The notes beneath the pieces were generated by a model. That model did not search any database, was not told where the DNA came from, and saw nothing but the letters and a program-made list of their open reading frames with translations. Source: an uncultured Geobacteraceae bacterium (GTDB lineage Bacteria > Desulfobacterota > Desulfuromonadia > Geobacterales > Pseudopelobacteraceae). Taken from it: DNA of 52,445 nucleotides. The stretch covers positions 1 through 52,445 of the forward strand of contig CAIYDX010000026.1 of the NCBI GenBank assembly GCA_903925005.1, given 5' to 3'. Below are positions 1 through 10,108 of this stretch, piece by piece. The first letter of the stretch is position 1. Each line of letters starts with the position of its first letter. The position numbers were made by a program, and so were the translations under genes.

Positions 1-1
1 A

Positions 2-3000
2 CCTATCGAATATGTCAAGACTCTCTTTCAAACTACTCAGAAAGGCGCGACTGAAGATAGAAATCTTGTCATTACTCACAACCTCACGTCTGATAACCTT
101 CTTCATGCCGTCAAGATGGGAGGTATTGCTGTTCCGTCCCTGGCCGTTACCAAAAAGAATAATTCGCTGCACGGTTTCGGAGATGTGACACTGATCGGAT
201 CTAAGGCAATGGCAGATCCGAAGGGGTATGCAAAGACAAAGGTATTCGGGGCAGACATCTATTCCCCACGTTATCCTGATGTCATTCTGATGTATACCTC
301 GAAGGCAAAGGACGCTCTGGAAAAGCGTTTGCTTCCATGGCTCGAAGCTACTGGGGACCGTCTTGATTTTGATGAGATGGGACGGCAGCGCAGAGCATTC
401 GATTATTTGAAAGGAAACAGGGCAGTACTCGCAGAGTTCCTGGACAGCAAAGGTATCAAGCCGGAGATAATCAAGTCAGGGGAAAACTCAGAGACTGAAC
501 AGAAACTGAAGGAAAGCGGTTATGGTCAATGGCTCGGAACAAAGGATTGGCAGAAACTTGTCAGAGATCCAGAGTTCCAGCAGAAGGCCGTAGACGACTA
601 TATCAATAAGTTAAAGGCAGCCGGTCTTGATGAACGTGCTTTGAAAGCGGAAGAAAAAGGAGTCGATGACGAGTTTCGCTACAACATGGCAAAGGAACCA
701 GCTCAGAAAATTTCTCGTCTGGCTTATGAAGGCACTGATGAAAAGCCCGATAAGCACGAAACACAGAAAGCTCTTGAAGCCCAGGTCAAAGACAATGATC
801 TGGTGGAGGAGCGCGACAGCTATGTAAAGCAGTTAATCGAAAAAATGAATCCAGAGGAGAAAATATTCCAGGGGTTCAGCAATTCAGGTAATCGCAGATA
901 TAAGGCTCACACGCTTGAAACTGTCGTGTCCATACTCAAGAAAGAACTCAGAGGTGGTGAGAGTTTCAATTATGGTATCGGTTCTCTTCGTGCGAAGTTC
1001 ACTCCTGAGTTCAAGACCATCGAGCAGATCCGCAAGAATAAAGATCGGCTGATGACCAAAGATGACTTTGAAAAGGTCAAGAACGAGATCGACGATGACT
1101 TCAACAAAATAGCAGATGATCTCCGTGCTTTTTCCACTCGGGGAAAAGAGTTCGGATTTTCCGATACGGTGATAAGTATCATGGAAGATTCTGCAACCAT
1201 GGGGATCAATAGAGCCCTGAAGGAATATAGATTCGATGATGTTTCACAAGAGACAAAGCAGGAGATGGCAGAGTTTCTTGAGAAATTGCGTCACTTGCCT
1301 ACTGAGTACTTTGAGGCGAAGATACTGAGAGATGTCAACCTGGCCGAGTTTTCCGGTGCGGTTATTCCAGATAATGCTTCTCCGAAGGTACGGGCTGAAC
1401 TGGCAACTAGGGGCATCGATGCGCGTGAGTATAAACACGGTAACGAAGAGGATCGAAAGAGAGTAGTTGACGAGTTTTCTACTGAACTCGATCAGAAGAA
1501 AGGCGACATTTTATTCCAGGAGAACAACGACAAGCAGGGATTCTTCCGCTTCTCAGCTTCTTCTCCAGAACGTGAAATCGGCATCCTCGAAAAAGCAGAT
1601 CTCTCCACCTTCCTCCATGAAACAGGTCACTCCTGGCTCGAAGAACTGAAAGACGATGCTCTCCGGCCTGACGCTCCGGAACAACTCAAGCAGGACTGGG
1701 AAACCATCAAGAAGGAACTGGGTGTCGAAGGCGATACTCTTTCCCGTGAACAGCATGAGCAATGGGCGCGCAGCACTGAGGCGTATCTCATGGAGGGTAA
1801 AGCTCCATCTGCTGAACTGGCGGGGATCTTCTCCCGTTTCAAACTCTGGCTTGCTCAGATCTACAAAACCATGTCCGGACTCAATGTGAAGATGACTGAC
1901 GAAGTGCGCGGCGTCATGGATCGTCTTCTCGCTTCCGATGAAGAGATCAAGCGCGCCCAGGACGATATGGGTCAGAAACCGCTCTTTGTTACTCCTGAAG
2001 AGGCAGGCATGACTGCTCGGGAGTTCGAAGCGTACCGGAAGGATGCCGAGGCAGGCAGTCAGAAAGCGCGTGACGTTCTGTCCGTTCAGCTGATGAAAGA
2101 GCTCAAGCGGGAGCAGGAGGCATGGTGGAAGACCGAGAAGGATAAGGTCCGTACAGAAGTCATGGACGAGGCGAAGCAGAATCCTGTTTATGTTGCTCTC
2201 CAGGAGATTCTGAAGGGTAAGGACTTCGAGGGCAATGATTCCCCTGGTCTGAAGATGAACCGTGACGAGCTCGTCAAGCGATACGGTGAAGATTTCGTCA
2301 AGAAGTTACCGAAGGGATCCGCGACTGAATTCCTCTACGCCAAAGAGGGCGGTATTGATCCGGATCTCCTGGCCGAGAAGTACGGTTTTTCCTCAGGCGA
2401 TGAGATGATCCGAAAGATGATGGAGACTCCGAGCCTGAAGCGGTTCGTTTCGGCAGAGGCTGATCTCCGTATGAAAGAGCGTAATGGTGATATGCGTCTC
2501 GATGGCAGTATCGCAGATGAGGCAATGAACGCTATTCATAATGACCACTGGGCAGAAGTCCTTCGTGCTGAAATAAAGGCGCTGAAGCGTAAAGCAAACG
2601 ACGTCAAGCCATACGTTGACGCTGCCACAAAGGACGCCACTGAGCAGGCCAAGAAAGACGCCGAAGCAACGGCGCGCTGGACCGATGCCGAGCGAAAGCA
2701 GAAAGAAGATCAGGACCGAGCCAAGCGCAACGCAGCAGCCGACAGAATTCCTCCCGTCTCAACATTCAGGGAAGCAGCACGTCAGCAGATAGGCGCGAAG
2801 ATCGTCAAAGAGCTTGCTCCTCACCTGTACCTTAATGCAGAACGCAAGGCAGCCAGGGAAGCGTTTGAGGCGAACGGTAAGGGCGATTATGAGAAGGCAG
2901 CCGATGCCAGGATCAAGCAGATGCTGAATCATTTTCTCTATGCCGAATCGGTCAAGGCAAAAGAGGTAGTCGATACCATCCAGAAATATGCCGTCAAGAT

Positions 3001-5425
3001 GGGAAGCGCGAAAGAGCTCGGGAAGATGGGCAAGGCCGGTCAGGATTTTCTCGATCAGATCCAGGGTATTCTCAACCGCTATTCCTTCGACAAGATCAGC
3101 AACAAGGAAGCGGATATCCGTCAGGAGCACCGTGAATCCCTGGACACTTTCCTCACACGTCTCGCAGATCCGGAGAAGGGTCAGGGGATCGACCTTCCAA
3201 TTCCCGACGCTATTCGAATGGAGATCCAGCAGGAGAATTACCGCAATATGCCGGTAGATGATCTGAAGGCCGTTTATGATTCGATGAGGATGATTGAGCA
3301 TGTGGCTAAACGAATCAATTCCGTTAATGCTGAAGGTAAACGGGTGGAGATTGTGAACGCTGCCATGTCCCTGGCAAATAGGTTATTCCGATCTATCAAG
3401 GGGAAGCCTGACATGGAACGGAAGTCGGACAAGGCCGAGACGCTGATGGACAAGGTGAAGGACGTCAACGCCGATATCTCCGTCATGCTGCCGGAGTTTA
3501 TGTTCAACCGTTTCGACGGCAACAAGAAAACAGGTGAATGGCATGAGTACATCTGGGATCGTTATAACGACGCAGCTGATCACCAGATCCGTCTGAGAGA
3601 ATCTATTTTCCCGAAGATCATGGAGTTTGCTCATGGTGACAAGATCGACCGAAGCAAGGGGAAGATCTACATCGAGGGAATCAAGGCGTCTCTGGTCAAG
3701 GACGATATCATCGCCATTGCTTTGAACTGCGGCAATGAGTCTAACATGGACAAGCTGATGCGTGGCGGTCTACGTTTCAAGGGTGACGAGATGAGTCAAC
3801 CTCTCGATCATGATCAGCTGAACGAGATTCTTTCTCACCTGACAAAAGATGAGATCGATGTCGTCAATGGTATCTGGAAGACCATCGAATCACTGAAGCC
3901 TGAGGCCGCTGCTCTGGCTCGTAAGCGTACCGGCATAGAGCCGAAGTGGATAGAAGCGCAGCCGATGGAGATCAAAAACGGGACTCTGGAAGGCGGTTAC
4001 TATCCGGTGAAGTATGACAGTCGATACAGCGCAGCCGGAGAGAAACAGTCAGATTCCTCGACTCTCGACCAGATGTTCAATAAGTATGCCTCCACCTCGA
4101 CACGTCAGGGATACATGAAGGAACGTACCAATGCCGCTTATCCGATGTCGCTCGACTGGCAGTCGACCGTTTCCCGTCACCTGGACGAAGTTATCACTGA
4201 TATTTCACACTGGGAATTTGCTTCTGATACTCAGCGGCTGCTGAAACGTGCAGAAGTGAAGGACGCCATTCTCGACCGGCTGGGCAATTCCTATTACAAG
4301 AATCTGCTCGACTGGGTGAAGTACACCGTCAACCAGGACAATGTTTCTCCTGAAGCGTCAGACAGCATCGAGCAGTTCCGAAGGAAGATCCGCAGCAATA
4401 TGTCCACGTTCGTTCTCGGGTTCAAAGTCACCAACGCCATGGCAGAGATGGCAATCGGAATACCGCTGATGACTCAGCACGTCAAATTTGAAAGCGCCTT
4501 CAAGGGTGTTATGCAGTATATGCGGAATCCGAAAGAAGCAACAGCATTCGCTGTCGAAGCCAGTGACTACATGAAGAATCTTGACAAAGAATTCGACCGC
4601 AACGTCACCGAGGCGCTTCAGGATCTGGCCGGAAAGCATACCGTAATAGATGACATTCGCTCCTGGTCGATTGCCTCCAGGGTGTTCTTCTGGAAGATCG
4701 GTGCAACGATGGCATGGCATGCTGGATATCAGGACGCCATGAGCCAGGGTCTCCAGGGGAAAGCGGCGGTCAGGATTGCAGATAGTATCTACCGGATGAC
4801 TCAGGAATCAGGCCGTGCCGGAGATCTTTCGGCGGTTCAGCGTAATCCGTACATGAAAGAAATGACTATGTTCATAGGACCGACGCTGATCCAGTACAAC
4901 AATATTGCCAGATCAGCACGGGCATTCAAGGACCAGGGGTTAAACAAGGACACGGCAAAGCTCGGTCTGACAACGCTCATGTGCGGAATTGTTGCGAACC
5001 AGATCCTCTTTGAAGTCCTACGTGGTAAGACTCCGGACGAGAAAGACAAGATTCCCGCCTGGATGATGGCGCGCCTGACGCTCGGTCTGGTCGATGGGTT
5101 CCCGATCCTGCGCGACGTGGCCGGATATGCTGAAGGGAAGATCCTCGGGGAGCATGGCAAGGACATGAAACTCGCTCCGGTCTTTCAGTTCGGGAAGGAC
5201 GTTGTGGATGGTGCAAGCAAAACTATCAAGGCAGCATCCGGAGAGGGAGACTGGCAGAAGGCAATCGTTCAGGATGCAAAAGTCATCGGCGGTGCAACCG
5301 GACTTCCTACTCTCCAGGGATCAATTACAGGTCAATACCTCTATGACGTTTTAAGTGGGAATTACACTCCGGAGCATCCGTGGTCGCCCGCGACAGATAT
5401 TTTTTATGCGCGTAAAAAGCACTAA
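2..5425 (+). CDS. Giant phage virion/ejection-type protein with zincin motif (5' partial)
   Basis: The reading frame is open from the first bases of the window, so the gene begins upstream; the ATG at 116 is internal, and the residues just before it (ITHNLTSDNLLHAVKMGG) resemble the conserved opening of large polyvalent phage proteins. Counting from that ATG there are 1769 residues. A zincin motif HETGH lies at residues 501-505, with a possible third ligand in ARSTEAYL (Glu about 555). A long charged, helical stretch (about 640-1130) follows. Hydrophobic segments occur near 1439-1460 and 1617-1640. Phages often place such giant multidomain proteins just before the tail-fibre genes, as here, and many are packaged and ejected with the DNA. 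The peptidase motif is seen directly; the ejection role is inference. The next gene starts 14 bp downstream behind a strong Shine-Dalgarno. Confidence 0.75.
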   Translation, partial: PIEYVKTLFQTTQKGATEDRNLVITHNLTSDNLLHAVKMGGIAVPSLAVTKKNNSLHGFGDVTLIGSKAMADPKGYAKTKVFGADIYSPRYPDVILMYTSKAKDALEKRLLPWLEATGDRLDFDEMGRQRRAFDYLKGNRAVLAEFLDSKGIKPEIIKSGENSETEQKLKESGYGQWLGTKDWQKLVRDPEFQQKAVDDYINKLKAAGLDERALKAEEKGVDDEFRYNMAKEPAQKISRLAYEGTDEKPDKHETQKALEAQVKDNDLVEERDSYVKQLIEKMNPEEKIFQGFSNSGNRRYKAHTLETVVSILKKELRGGESFNYGIGSLRAKFTPEFKTIEQIRKNKDRLMTKDDFEKVKNEIDDDFNKIADDLRAFSTRGKEFGFSDTVISIMEDSATMGINRALKEYRFDDVSQETKQEMAEFLEKLRHLPTEYFEAKILRDVNLAEFSGAVIPDNASPKVRAELATRGIDAREYKHGNEEDRKRVVDEFSTELDQKKGDILFQENNDKQGFFRFSASSPEREIGILEKADLSTFLHETGHSWLEELKDDALRPDAPEQLKQDWETIKKELGVEGDTLSREQHEQWARSTEAYLMEGKAPSAELAGIFSRFKLWLAQIYKTMSGLNVKMTDEVRGVMDRLLASDEEIKRAQDDMGQKPLFVTPEEAGMTAREFEAYRKDAEAGSQKARDVLSVQLMKELKREQEAWWKTEKDKVRTEVMDEAKQNPVYVALQEILKGKDFEGNDSPGLKMNRDELVKRYGEDFVKKLPKGSATEFLYAKEGGIDPDLLAEKYGFSSGDEMIRKMMETPSLKRFVSAEADLRMKERNGDMRLDGSIADEAMNAIHNDHWAEVLRAEIKALKRKANDVKPYVDAATKDATEQAKKDAEATARWTDAERKQKEDQDRAKRNAAADRIPPVSTFREAARQQIGAKIVKELAPHLYLNAERKAAREAFEANGKGDYEKAADARIKQMLNHFLYAESVKAKEVVDTIQKYAVKMGSAKELGKMGKAGQDFLDQIQGILNRYSFDKISNKEADIRQEHRESLDTFLTRLADPEKGQGIDLPIPDAIRMEIQQENYRNMPVDDLKAVYDSMRMIEHVAKRINSVNAEGKRVEIVNAAMSLANRLFRSIKGKPDMERKSDKAETLMDKVKDVNADISVMLPEFMFNRFDGNKKTGEWHEYIWDRYNDAADHQIRLRESIFPKIMEFAHGDKIDRSKGKIYIEGIKASLVKDDIIAIALNCGNESNMDKLMRGGLRFKGDEMSQPLDHDQLNEILSHLTKDEIDVVNGIWKTIESLKPEAAALARKRTGIEPKWIEAQPMEIKNGTLEGGYYPVKYDSRYSAAGEKQSDSSTLDQMFNKYASTSTRQGYMKERTNAAYPMSLDWQSTVSRHLDEVITDISHWEFASDTQRLLKRAEVKDAILDRLGNSYYKNLLDWVKYTVNQDNVSPEASDSIEQFRRKIRSNMSTFVLGFKVTNAMAEMAIGIPLMTQHVKFESAFKGVMQYMRNPKEATAFAVEASDYMKNLDKEFDRNVTEALQDLAGKHTVIDDIRSWSIASRVFFWKIGATMAWHAGYQDAMSQGLQGKAAVRIADSIYRMTQESGRAGDLSAVQRNPYMKEMTMFIGPTLIQYNNIARSARAFKDQGLNKDTAKLGLTTLMCGIVANQILFEVLRGKTPDEKDKIPAWMMARLTLGLVDGFPILRDVAGYAEGKILGEHGKDMKLAPVFQFGKDVVDGASKTIKAASGEGDWQKAIVQDAKVIGGATGLPTLQGSITGQYLYDVLSGNYTPEHPWSPATDIFYARKKH

Positions 5426-5439
5426 AGGGGGTCAAAGAC

Positions 5440-6177
5440 ATGACCGTATCAACTAGTCTGAACAAGGCAACATTTAACGGCAGCGGGAGCACTGGACCGT
5501 TCACCTTTAACTTCCGGTTCTACATGAATACGGAGATATCGGTGTTACTGTATGCAGTAGATGGAAGCAGTTCCCTTCTCATCGAAGGCACTGATTATAC
5601 TCTCTCAGGTGTAGGGTCATACGGTGGTGGAGCGGTTAACTTGACTGTAGCTCTGGCAGTCGGTCAGCAGCTGGTCATCATGCGTCTGGTAGATCTCCTA
5701 CAGTCAACCGAGATCCGTAACCTGGGAACATTCTTTCCGGAGATTCATGAGGACGCTTTCGACCGTATGGTCATGATGATTCAGCAGATCTCTGAGATGG
5801 CCGAGCGCGCTATTAAGTTGCCATCGTCACAGTCTGGTAACTTTGAGCTTCCCGCCCAGGCATTGAATAACACTCTGGTCGGGTTCGACATTAACGGGAA
5901 TCTCACGTTTAAAACTGCAAGTTATTCAGTGGTAGTCACCGGAGGTGCGGGAATAGCACCTACCGTTACTTATGCCGATGCTTCTGTCGGAACAGTTATC
6001 GCTAATCTCCCGATCAGTGGAGAGGTAATCATCATTAAGACAGATGCGTCGTCAAATCCGGTAACGGTAACAGGAACCGGAGGGAAGACCGTTCTAAGAC
6101 AAACGTCGATAGATCTAACTGTTCAAGACGAATCTATCCATCTGGTCATGAACGGAACGAACTGGTATCGCATATGA
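5440..6177 (+). CDS. T7-type tail-fibre adaptor / N-terminal fibre domain
   Basis: This 245-residue protein matches the N-terminal, tail-attachment part of T7 gp17-like fibres: a VSTSLNKATFNGSGSTGPFTF opening, a DYTLSGVGSYGGGAVNL strand pair, a FFPEIHEDAFDR motif near residue 105 and a helix (MVMMIQQISEMAERA) that in this family starts the trimeric stem. The rest (about 160-245) is small, Gly/Thr/Val-rich and beta-like. It lacks the long receptor-binding region of T7 gp17, so it probably anchors the proteins encoded just downstream. The start follows AAAGGGGGT. Its TGA overlaps the next ATG as ATGA, suggesting translational coupling. Family assignment is from recognised motifs; the adaptor role is inference. 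Confidence 0.75.
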   Translation: MTVSTSLNKATFNGSGSTGPFTFNFRFYMNTEISVLLYAVDGSSSLLIEGTDYTLSGVGSYGGGAVNLTVALAVGQQLVIMRLVDLLQSTEIRNLGTFFPEIHEDAFDRMVMMIQQISEMAERAIKLPSSQSGNFELPAQALNNTLVGFDINGNLTFKTASYSVVVTGGAGIAPTVTYADASVGTVIANLPISGEVIIIKTDASSNPVTVTGTGGKTVLRQTSIDLTVQDESIHLVMNGTNWYRI

Positions 6178-7499
6178 GATGGATAATATTTTTTATACTG
6201 GCATCCGTGGCGGTGGCCTTTTCCGACGATCAGCTTCTTCAGCAGGCGATGAAGAATAACGCTCTGATGGTCACAAAGCTGGACGTTGTGCGTTTTACTA
6301 ACTATTCGTCCAGGACTCAACTGAAGCTGAATGGGAAGATTTCAACTGCTCGATTCACAAATCTTTCCTCTACTACCCAGACGAAGCTGAACGGGAAAGT
6401 CGATAAAACCATCACAGTAAACGGACAGGCTCTATCTGGCAACGTAACCGTATCCACGATTACCGGAAACGCTGGCACAGCAACGGCACTTGCCGCGAAT
6501 GGTACAAATTGCAGTGCCGGACAAGCAGCTTTGGGAGTCGATGCTTCGGGTAATGCTGAGGGCTGTTGGACTCCGGCAGGAACGTACACGCTACCAACAG
6601 CCACAAGTTCGATACTTGGCGGTGTCAAACCAGATGGCACCAGCATACTCAATACGGCGGGTGCAATATTTGCAACGTATGCGAGCGTTGGGGCTGATGT
6701 AGCTGGCGCTGCGGCTGCGGTCAAGGACACTACAGGCAAGACGGGTGTGCTTTATGGTAACGGCTCGGCGATATCTGCCGCAACCTCTGCTAACATCCAA
6801 ACAGCAATAGGAGCCGGAGTATATCAGGCATCAGGTAGTTACGCTCCCTCATTTGGAACACTTACAAATACTAACCTCTGTACTACCAATGGCACTACGG
6901 TAAGTTGCACCACTGCACCGTCTACCTACGCGCCGGCAGCACAGACAATGTATATCGGTACGACTTCGCATACCATTAATCGGGCGTCGGCATCCGAGGC
7001 ATTGACAGGTATCACATCTATTGACGGATCAGCAGCAAAACTTACAACGGCAAGAACGATCAACGGGCAATATTTTGACGGTACAGCAAATATTCAGACT
7101 GCAACGTCTGCAACCAGCGACTATACGGCAACCACATGGACGCCGGGATATGTAACCTCTGGTGGGTCTTTCGCATATTCGACACAGTACGGTTCCTATA
7201 CAGTTATCGGTAATAGAGTGTTTTGTACCATCAACCTTCAAACATCCAGTGCCACAGTAGGAACGAGCAACGTCAGAATCAATTTACCCGTTGCAGCCGC
7301 TCATGATGGCGGTGGAGGAATTGGCTCAGCAATTAACTGGAACGGCACATCACCAAGCAGCATCTACATCTCTGGGAGTTATTTATACCTTATGTATCGG
7401 TCAACATCCATAGCAGACACTGCAATTTTACAAGCCAGTGCGATGGGTACAGGTGCAGGGGCTAACTATCTAGTGTTGAATTTCGAATACGATAAATAA
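6174..7499 (+). CDS. Phage tail-fibre-like protein with N-terminal signal peptide
   Basis: This 441-residue protein begins with a typical Sec signal (MR, hydrophobic core IIFFILASVAVA, likely cleavage after AVA at about residue 15). It continues with repeated short motifs (FTNYSSRTQLKLNGK, FTNLSSTTQTKLNGK), Ala/Gly/Thr/Ser-rich repeats, the fibre hallmark TARTINGQYFDGTANI near residue 290, and a compact C-terminal beta domain. Composition and position after the gp17-like gene support a fibre shaft plus tip. A cleavable signal peptide is odd for a phage structural protein, because virions assemble in the cytoplasm. The start is fixed by the ATGA overlap with the upstream gene. Host-cell surface display or periplasmic localisation are alternatives to a virion role. 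Confidence 0.6.
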   Translation: MRWIIFFILASVAVAFSDDQLLQQAMKNNALMVTKLDVVRFTNYSSRTQLKLNGKISTARFTNLSSTTQTKLNGKVDKTITVNGQALSGNVTVSTITGNAGTATALAANGTNCSAGQAALGVDASGNAEGCWTPAGTYTLPTATSSILGGVKPDGTSILNTAGAIFATYASVGADVAGAAAAVKDTTGKTGVLYGNGSAISAATSANIQTAIGAGVYQASGSYAPSFGTLTNTNLCTTNGTTVSCTTAPSTYAPAAQTMYIGTTSHTINRASASEALTGITSIDGSAAKLTTARTINGQYFDGTANIQTATSATSDYTATTWTPGYVTSGGSFAYSTQYGSYTVIGNRVFCTINLQTSSATVGTSNVRINLPVAAAHDGGGGIGSAINWNGTSPSSIYISGSYLYLMYRSTSIADTAILQASAMGTGAGANYLVLNFEYDK

Positions 7500-7510
7500 A
7501 AGGAGAGTTT

Positions 7511-9547
7511 ATGAAACAGATATTCCTAACTATTGCCGCTTTATTGTTTGCCACTCAGGTTCATGCCGCATATTTGGTTTATTCACCTAATGGCACTTAC
7601 GTCAGCAAATCAACTTTATACAGTGCATTGACTGATCCTGACACGGCAGGGAAAAGAATTGTCAATACCACTGCTGGGGCCACACTATCATCTAACGTCG
7701 CACTAACAGGTAACAGGACGTTCACCTGTGAATCCGGTGGGTGGGTTGATCTCTCCAACGGTAAAACTCTCACGGGTCTGTCAGAGTCTCGACCTGAGTA
7801 TTTCGGAGTCAACACCACACCAGGCACAACTAACATGACCACTGCGATAAACAATGCTATTCAATCGACAAACGGCAATGTTTATTTTCAGGGCGTGACG
7901 TATCTCTGCACCCCGACTATTGCAGTCAATTCAATCATAGGTTCGCCCGTTTACACCTGTTTTTCATCCAAGAGTAATATGTACCTCAAGGGTGTAGCGG
8001 GACTCACTACGCTCAAGATTGCCAACGGTGTATCATCAAATGTCGCACCGCTATTTTATGGTTTTTTCCTTTCAGGTGCAGCACAGCAGAATGTGTCGGT
8101 TGAGGGGATAACATTTGATTTGAACGGTCAGAACAATCTTATTAACCATAGTACCTGTGCATCGGCGGCAATGTATTGGGGCGGTACTCTAGGCAAATGC
8201 GATAATTTCACTTTCAATAACAATGTGGTGAAAAACTCGGCTGGATCAAATCCAATATGTGTAGCTGGCCCACTGTCTAAAAACGTCAAGATTACCAACA
8301 ATCAGTTTATCGACAATGGATGGGATACGGACGATCACACCACTGTGCTGCTTTTTGCTGACGATTCTGAAATATCTGGCAACTCATTTACTCTACCTAC
8401 CGTTGCTGTTGACAATCAGAACGCTATGGATATTCACGGATCACATAACAGGGTACATCATAATATCGTCACAGGTTATGTGGATGCTTTGGGTGTTACT
8501 CAGAATGAGAATTTCGCTGATTATCACGGCACAGAAGTTCATGATAATTATTTCAGCGTTGCTCGGTCTGGTGTTTGGATTGCCAGATTTGGGAGCGGGG
8601 CATCGTATCAGCATTATAATATTTCAGTACATGACAACATCATTGAAGTGGTGGAGGTAGCGTTAAGTTATACCCCTCCCGGCACATGGTACATTCCTGC
8701 GGCGATTCTGATCTATCCAGATTTAAATATCAGCAATATTTATATCAAGGACAACGTACTATCAAAGGTAGGTGGTGCGACTCACGGCTCTTACGGAGTG
8801 GTAATTGCACCGAATACAAGTGCAACTGTCTCAGCCGTGTTTATTGAAGGCAACAAGATGTTTGCTTTCACGCAGGGTATATTTGCCTCTGGTGTTTCGG
8901 GTAACGGTAATATTACCGACATACACATACTTGGAAACACCATAACGAACAGTGTAGCATCTACCATTCCAGTACTATCAGCTTATGGGATATCACTCGC
9001 TTTGGCCTCGCCAAGTCAAATTGCCAGTGCAAACATTACGGGCAATACGATTACTGGAACCGTTGGAACGGCCATCTTTGTCGGCAATGCAATTAACACT
9101 CTCGTCTACAAAAATAATACGCTCTATAACAATGCTACTGGATATGTGCAGAGCGGACTAACTATGAGTTACGCATATCAGCCAGACTCTAATCTATCAC
9201 TGCTTGCCGTGATGCCGGTTAATTTCCATTATCCTGGCACATCTACCATCTTTACAGTACCACCTAATCAGACTTGCATTTTGAGTCATGCCATTGTTGT
9301 CGCGGGTGCATCTGCAACCTCCAGTACCATCACCATAGGGCAATCGGGTACACCGACAGATTTTCTCGGTACTCAAACGCTATCTAACCTTGCGGCCGCT
9401 AATGATACTGTGATGTTAATGCCGGTTCCAAACTCCACTCCTGTTAAGTTGAAAAGTTATCCTGGCGGCACGGTGCTTCAGATAGTTACATCTGGGACAT
9501 CTGCATCAGCTAATTCAACTATTTATCTTTATGGGTACTTAAACTAA
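7511..9547 (+). CDS. Tailspike-like parallel beta-helix protein with signal peptide
   Basis: The protein has 678 residues. The N-terminus MKQIFLTIAALLFATQVHA is a textbook Sec signal ending in an AxA-type site (VHA) at residue 19-20. A motif typical of the head of phage pectate-lyase-like spikes follows (SRPEYFGVNTTPGTTNMTTAINNAI, about residues 93-118, broken here only for description). Most of the remainder (about 150-530) is an Asn/Gly/Ile-rich ladder (NNVVKN, ITNNQFIDNG, ISGNSF, VHDNYF, IKDNVL, ILGNTI) that reads as a right-handed beta-helix of about 20-residue rungs. The C-terminal 130 residues look like a trimerisation or capping domain. It probably binds or degrades surface polysaccharide. 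The start follows AAGGAGAG. This is the second consecutive fibre-type gene with an export signal. Confidence 0.65.
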   Translation: MKQIFLTIAALLFATQVHAAYLVYSPNGTYVSKSTLYSALTDPDTAGKRIVNTTAGATLSSNVALTGNRTFTCESGGWVDLSNGKTLTGLSESRPEYFGVNTTPGTTNMTTAINNAIQSTNGNVYFQGVTYLCTPTIAVNSIIGSPVYTCFSSKSNMYLKGVAGLTTLKIANGVSSNVAPLFYGFFLSGAAQQNVSVEGITFDLNGQNNLINHSTCASAAMYWGGTLGKCDNFTFNNNVVKNSAGSNPICVAGPLSKNVKITNNQFIDNGWDTDDHTTVLLFADDSEISGNSFTLPTVAVDNQNAMDIHGSHNRVHHNIVTGYVDALGVTQNENFADYHGTEVHDNYFSVARSGVWIARFGSGASYQHYNISVHDNIIEVVEVALSYTPPGTWYIPAAILIYPDLNISNIYIKDNVLSKVGGATHGSYGVVIAPNTSATVSAVFIEGNKMFAFTQGIFASGVSGNGNITDIHILGNTITNSVASTIPVLSAYGISLALASPSQIASANITGNTITGTVGTAIFVGNAINTLVYKNNTLYNNATGYVQSGLTMSYAYQPDSNLSLLAVMPVNFHYPGTSTIFTVPPNQTCILSHAIVVAGASATSSTITIGQSGTPTDFLGTQTLSNLAAANDTVMLMPVPNSTPVKLKSYPGGTVLQIVTSGTSASANSTIYLYGYLN

Positions 9548-9583
9548 TGAAAGCGTTTAACTAATTATTTACTGAGGTGATAT

Positions 9584-10108
9584 ATGGCAGATTTTAAACC
9601 GGCAATCGCAGCAACTTTAATCAATGAAGGATATCCAGGTTACAACATCGACAACAACGGAGCCGAAGTCTGCTCTGGTATCAATCGCAAGTTCTGGCCT
9701 GGTTGGGCAGGATGGGTAATAGTTGATGGGTACAAGGCCCAGGGACTCGATCGGCACGGAATAAATGTTGAGCTCGGTAAGGATCCGCGCCTTCGTCCTT
9801 TGGTGGAAAGTTTCTATCAGCGCAATTTCTGGACTCCTACCATCCAGCAGATAGTTTCCCAGGATGTTGCAAACTGGGTATTTGACAAAGGAGTTCAGAC
9901 GGGGATCGGACAGGCAACGAGACTTCTGCAACGTGCAGCTGGTGTCCAGGATGATGGCAAGTTCGGGCCGAATACATTGACGGCGGTGAACTCGGCAGAT
10001 CCCCAGGCATTACTCGCAGATGCTCACAACCAGGCAGTCGCATTTTATCAGGAACTCCATCAGAAGGATCCCGTGAAGTATCCGGCAGGGATGGTGAGCA
10101 GAGCATGA
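9584..10108 (+). CDS. Phage endolysin, GH108-type muramidase with peptidoglycan-binding tail
   Basis: This 174-residue protein is the probable lysis enzyme. The N-terminal half resembles glycoside hydrolase family 108: the putative catalytic Glu lies in INEGYPGYNIDNNGAEV (Glu about 14), and GINRKFWPGWAGW follows. The C-terminal 60 residues fit the companion peptidoglycan-binding fold (LLQRAAGVQDDGKFGPNTL). No signal peptide is present, so it should depend on a holin for release. The start follows GAGGTGAT. The TGA overlaps the next gene's ATG. GH108 membership is from motif recognition; the first Gly of the usual EGGY motif is missing (EGY here), so activity is not certain. Confidence 0.75.
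   Translation: MADFKPAIAATLINEGYPGYNIDNNGAEVCSGINRKFWPGWAGWVIVDGYKAQGLDRHGINVELGKDPRLRPLVESFYQRNFWTPTIQQIVSQDVANWVFDKGVQTGIGQATRLLQRAAGVQDDGKFGPNTLTAVNSADPQALLADAHNQAVAFYQELHQKDPVKYPAGMVSRA

Noticed and set aside
8316-8660. 114-residue frame inside the beta-helix spike gene
   Set aside because: Out-of-frame shadow in A/T-rich repeat sequence, with no ribosome-binding site or motif.
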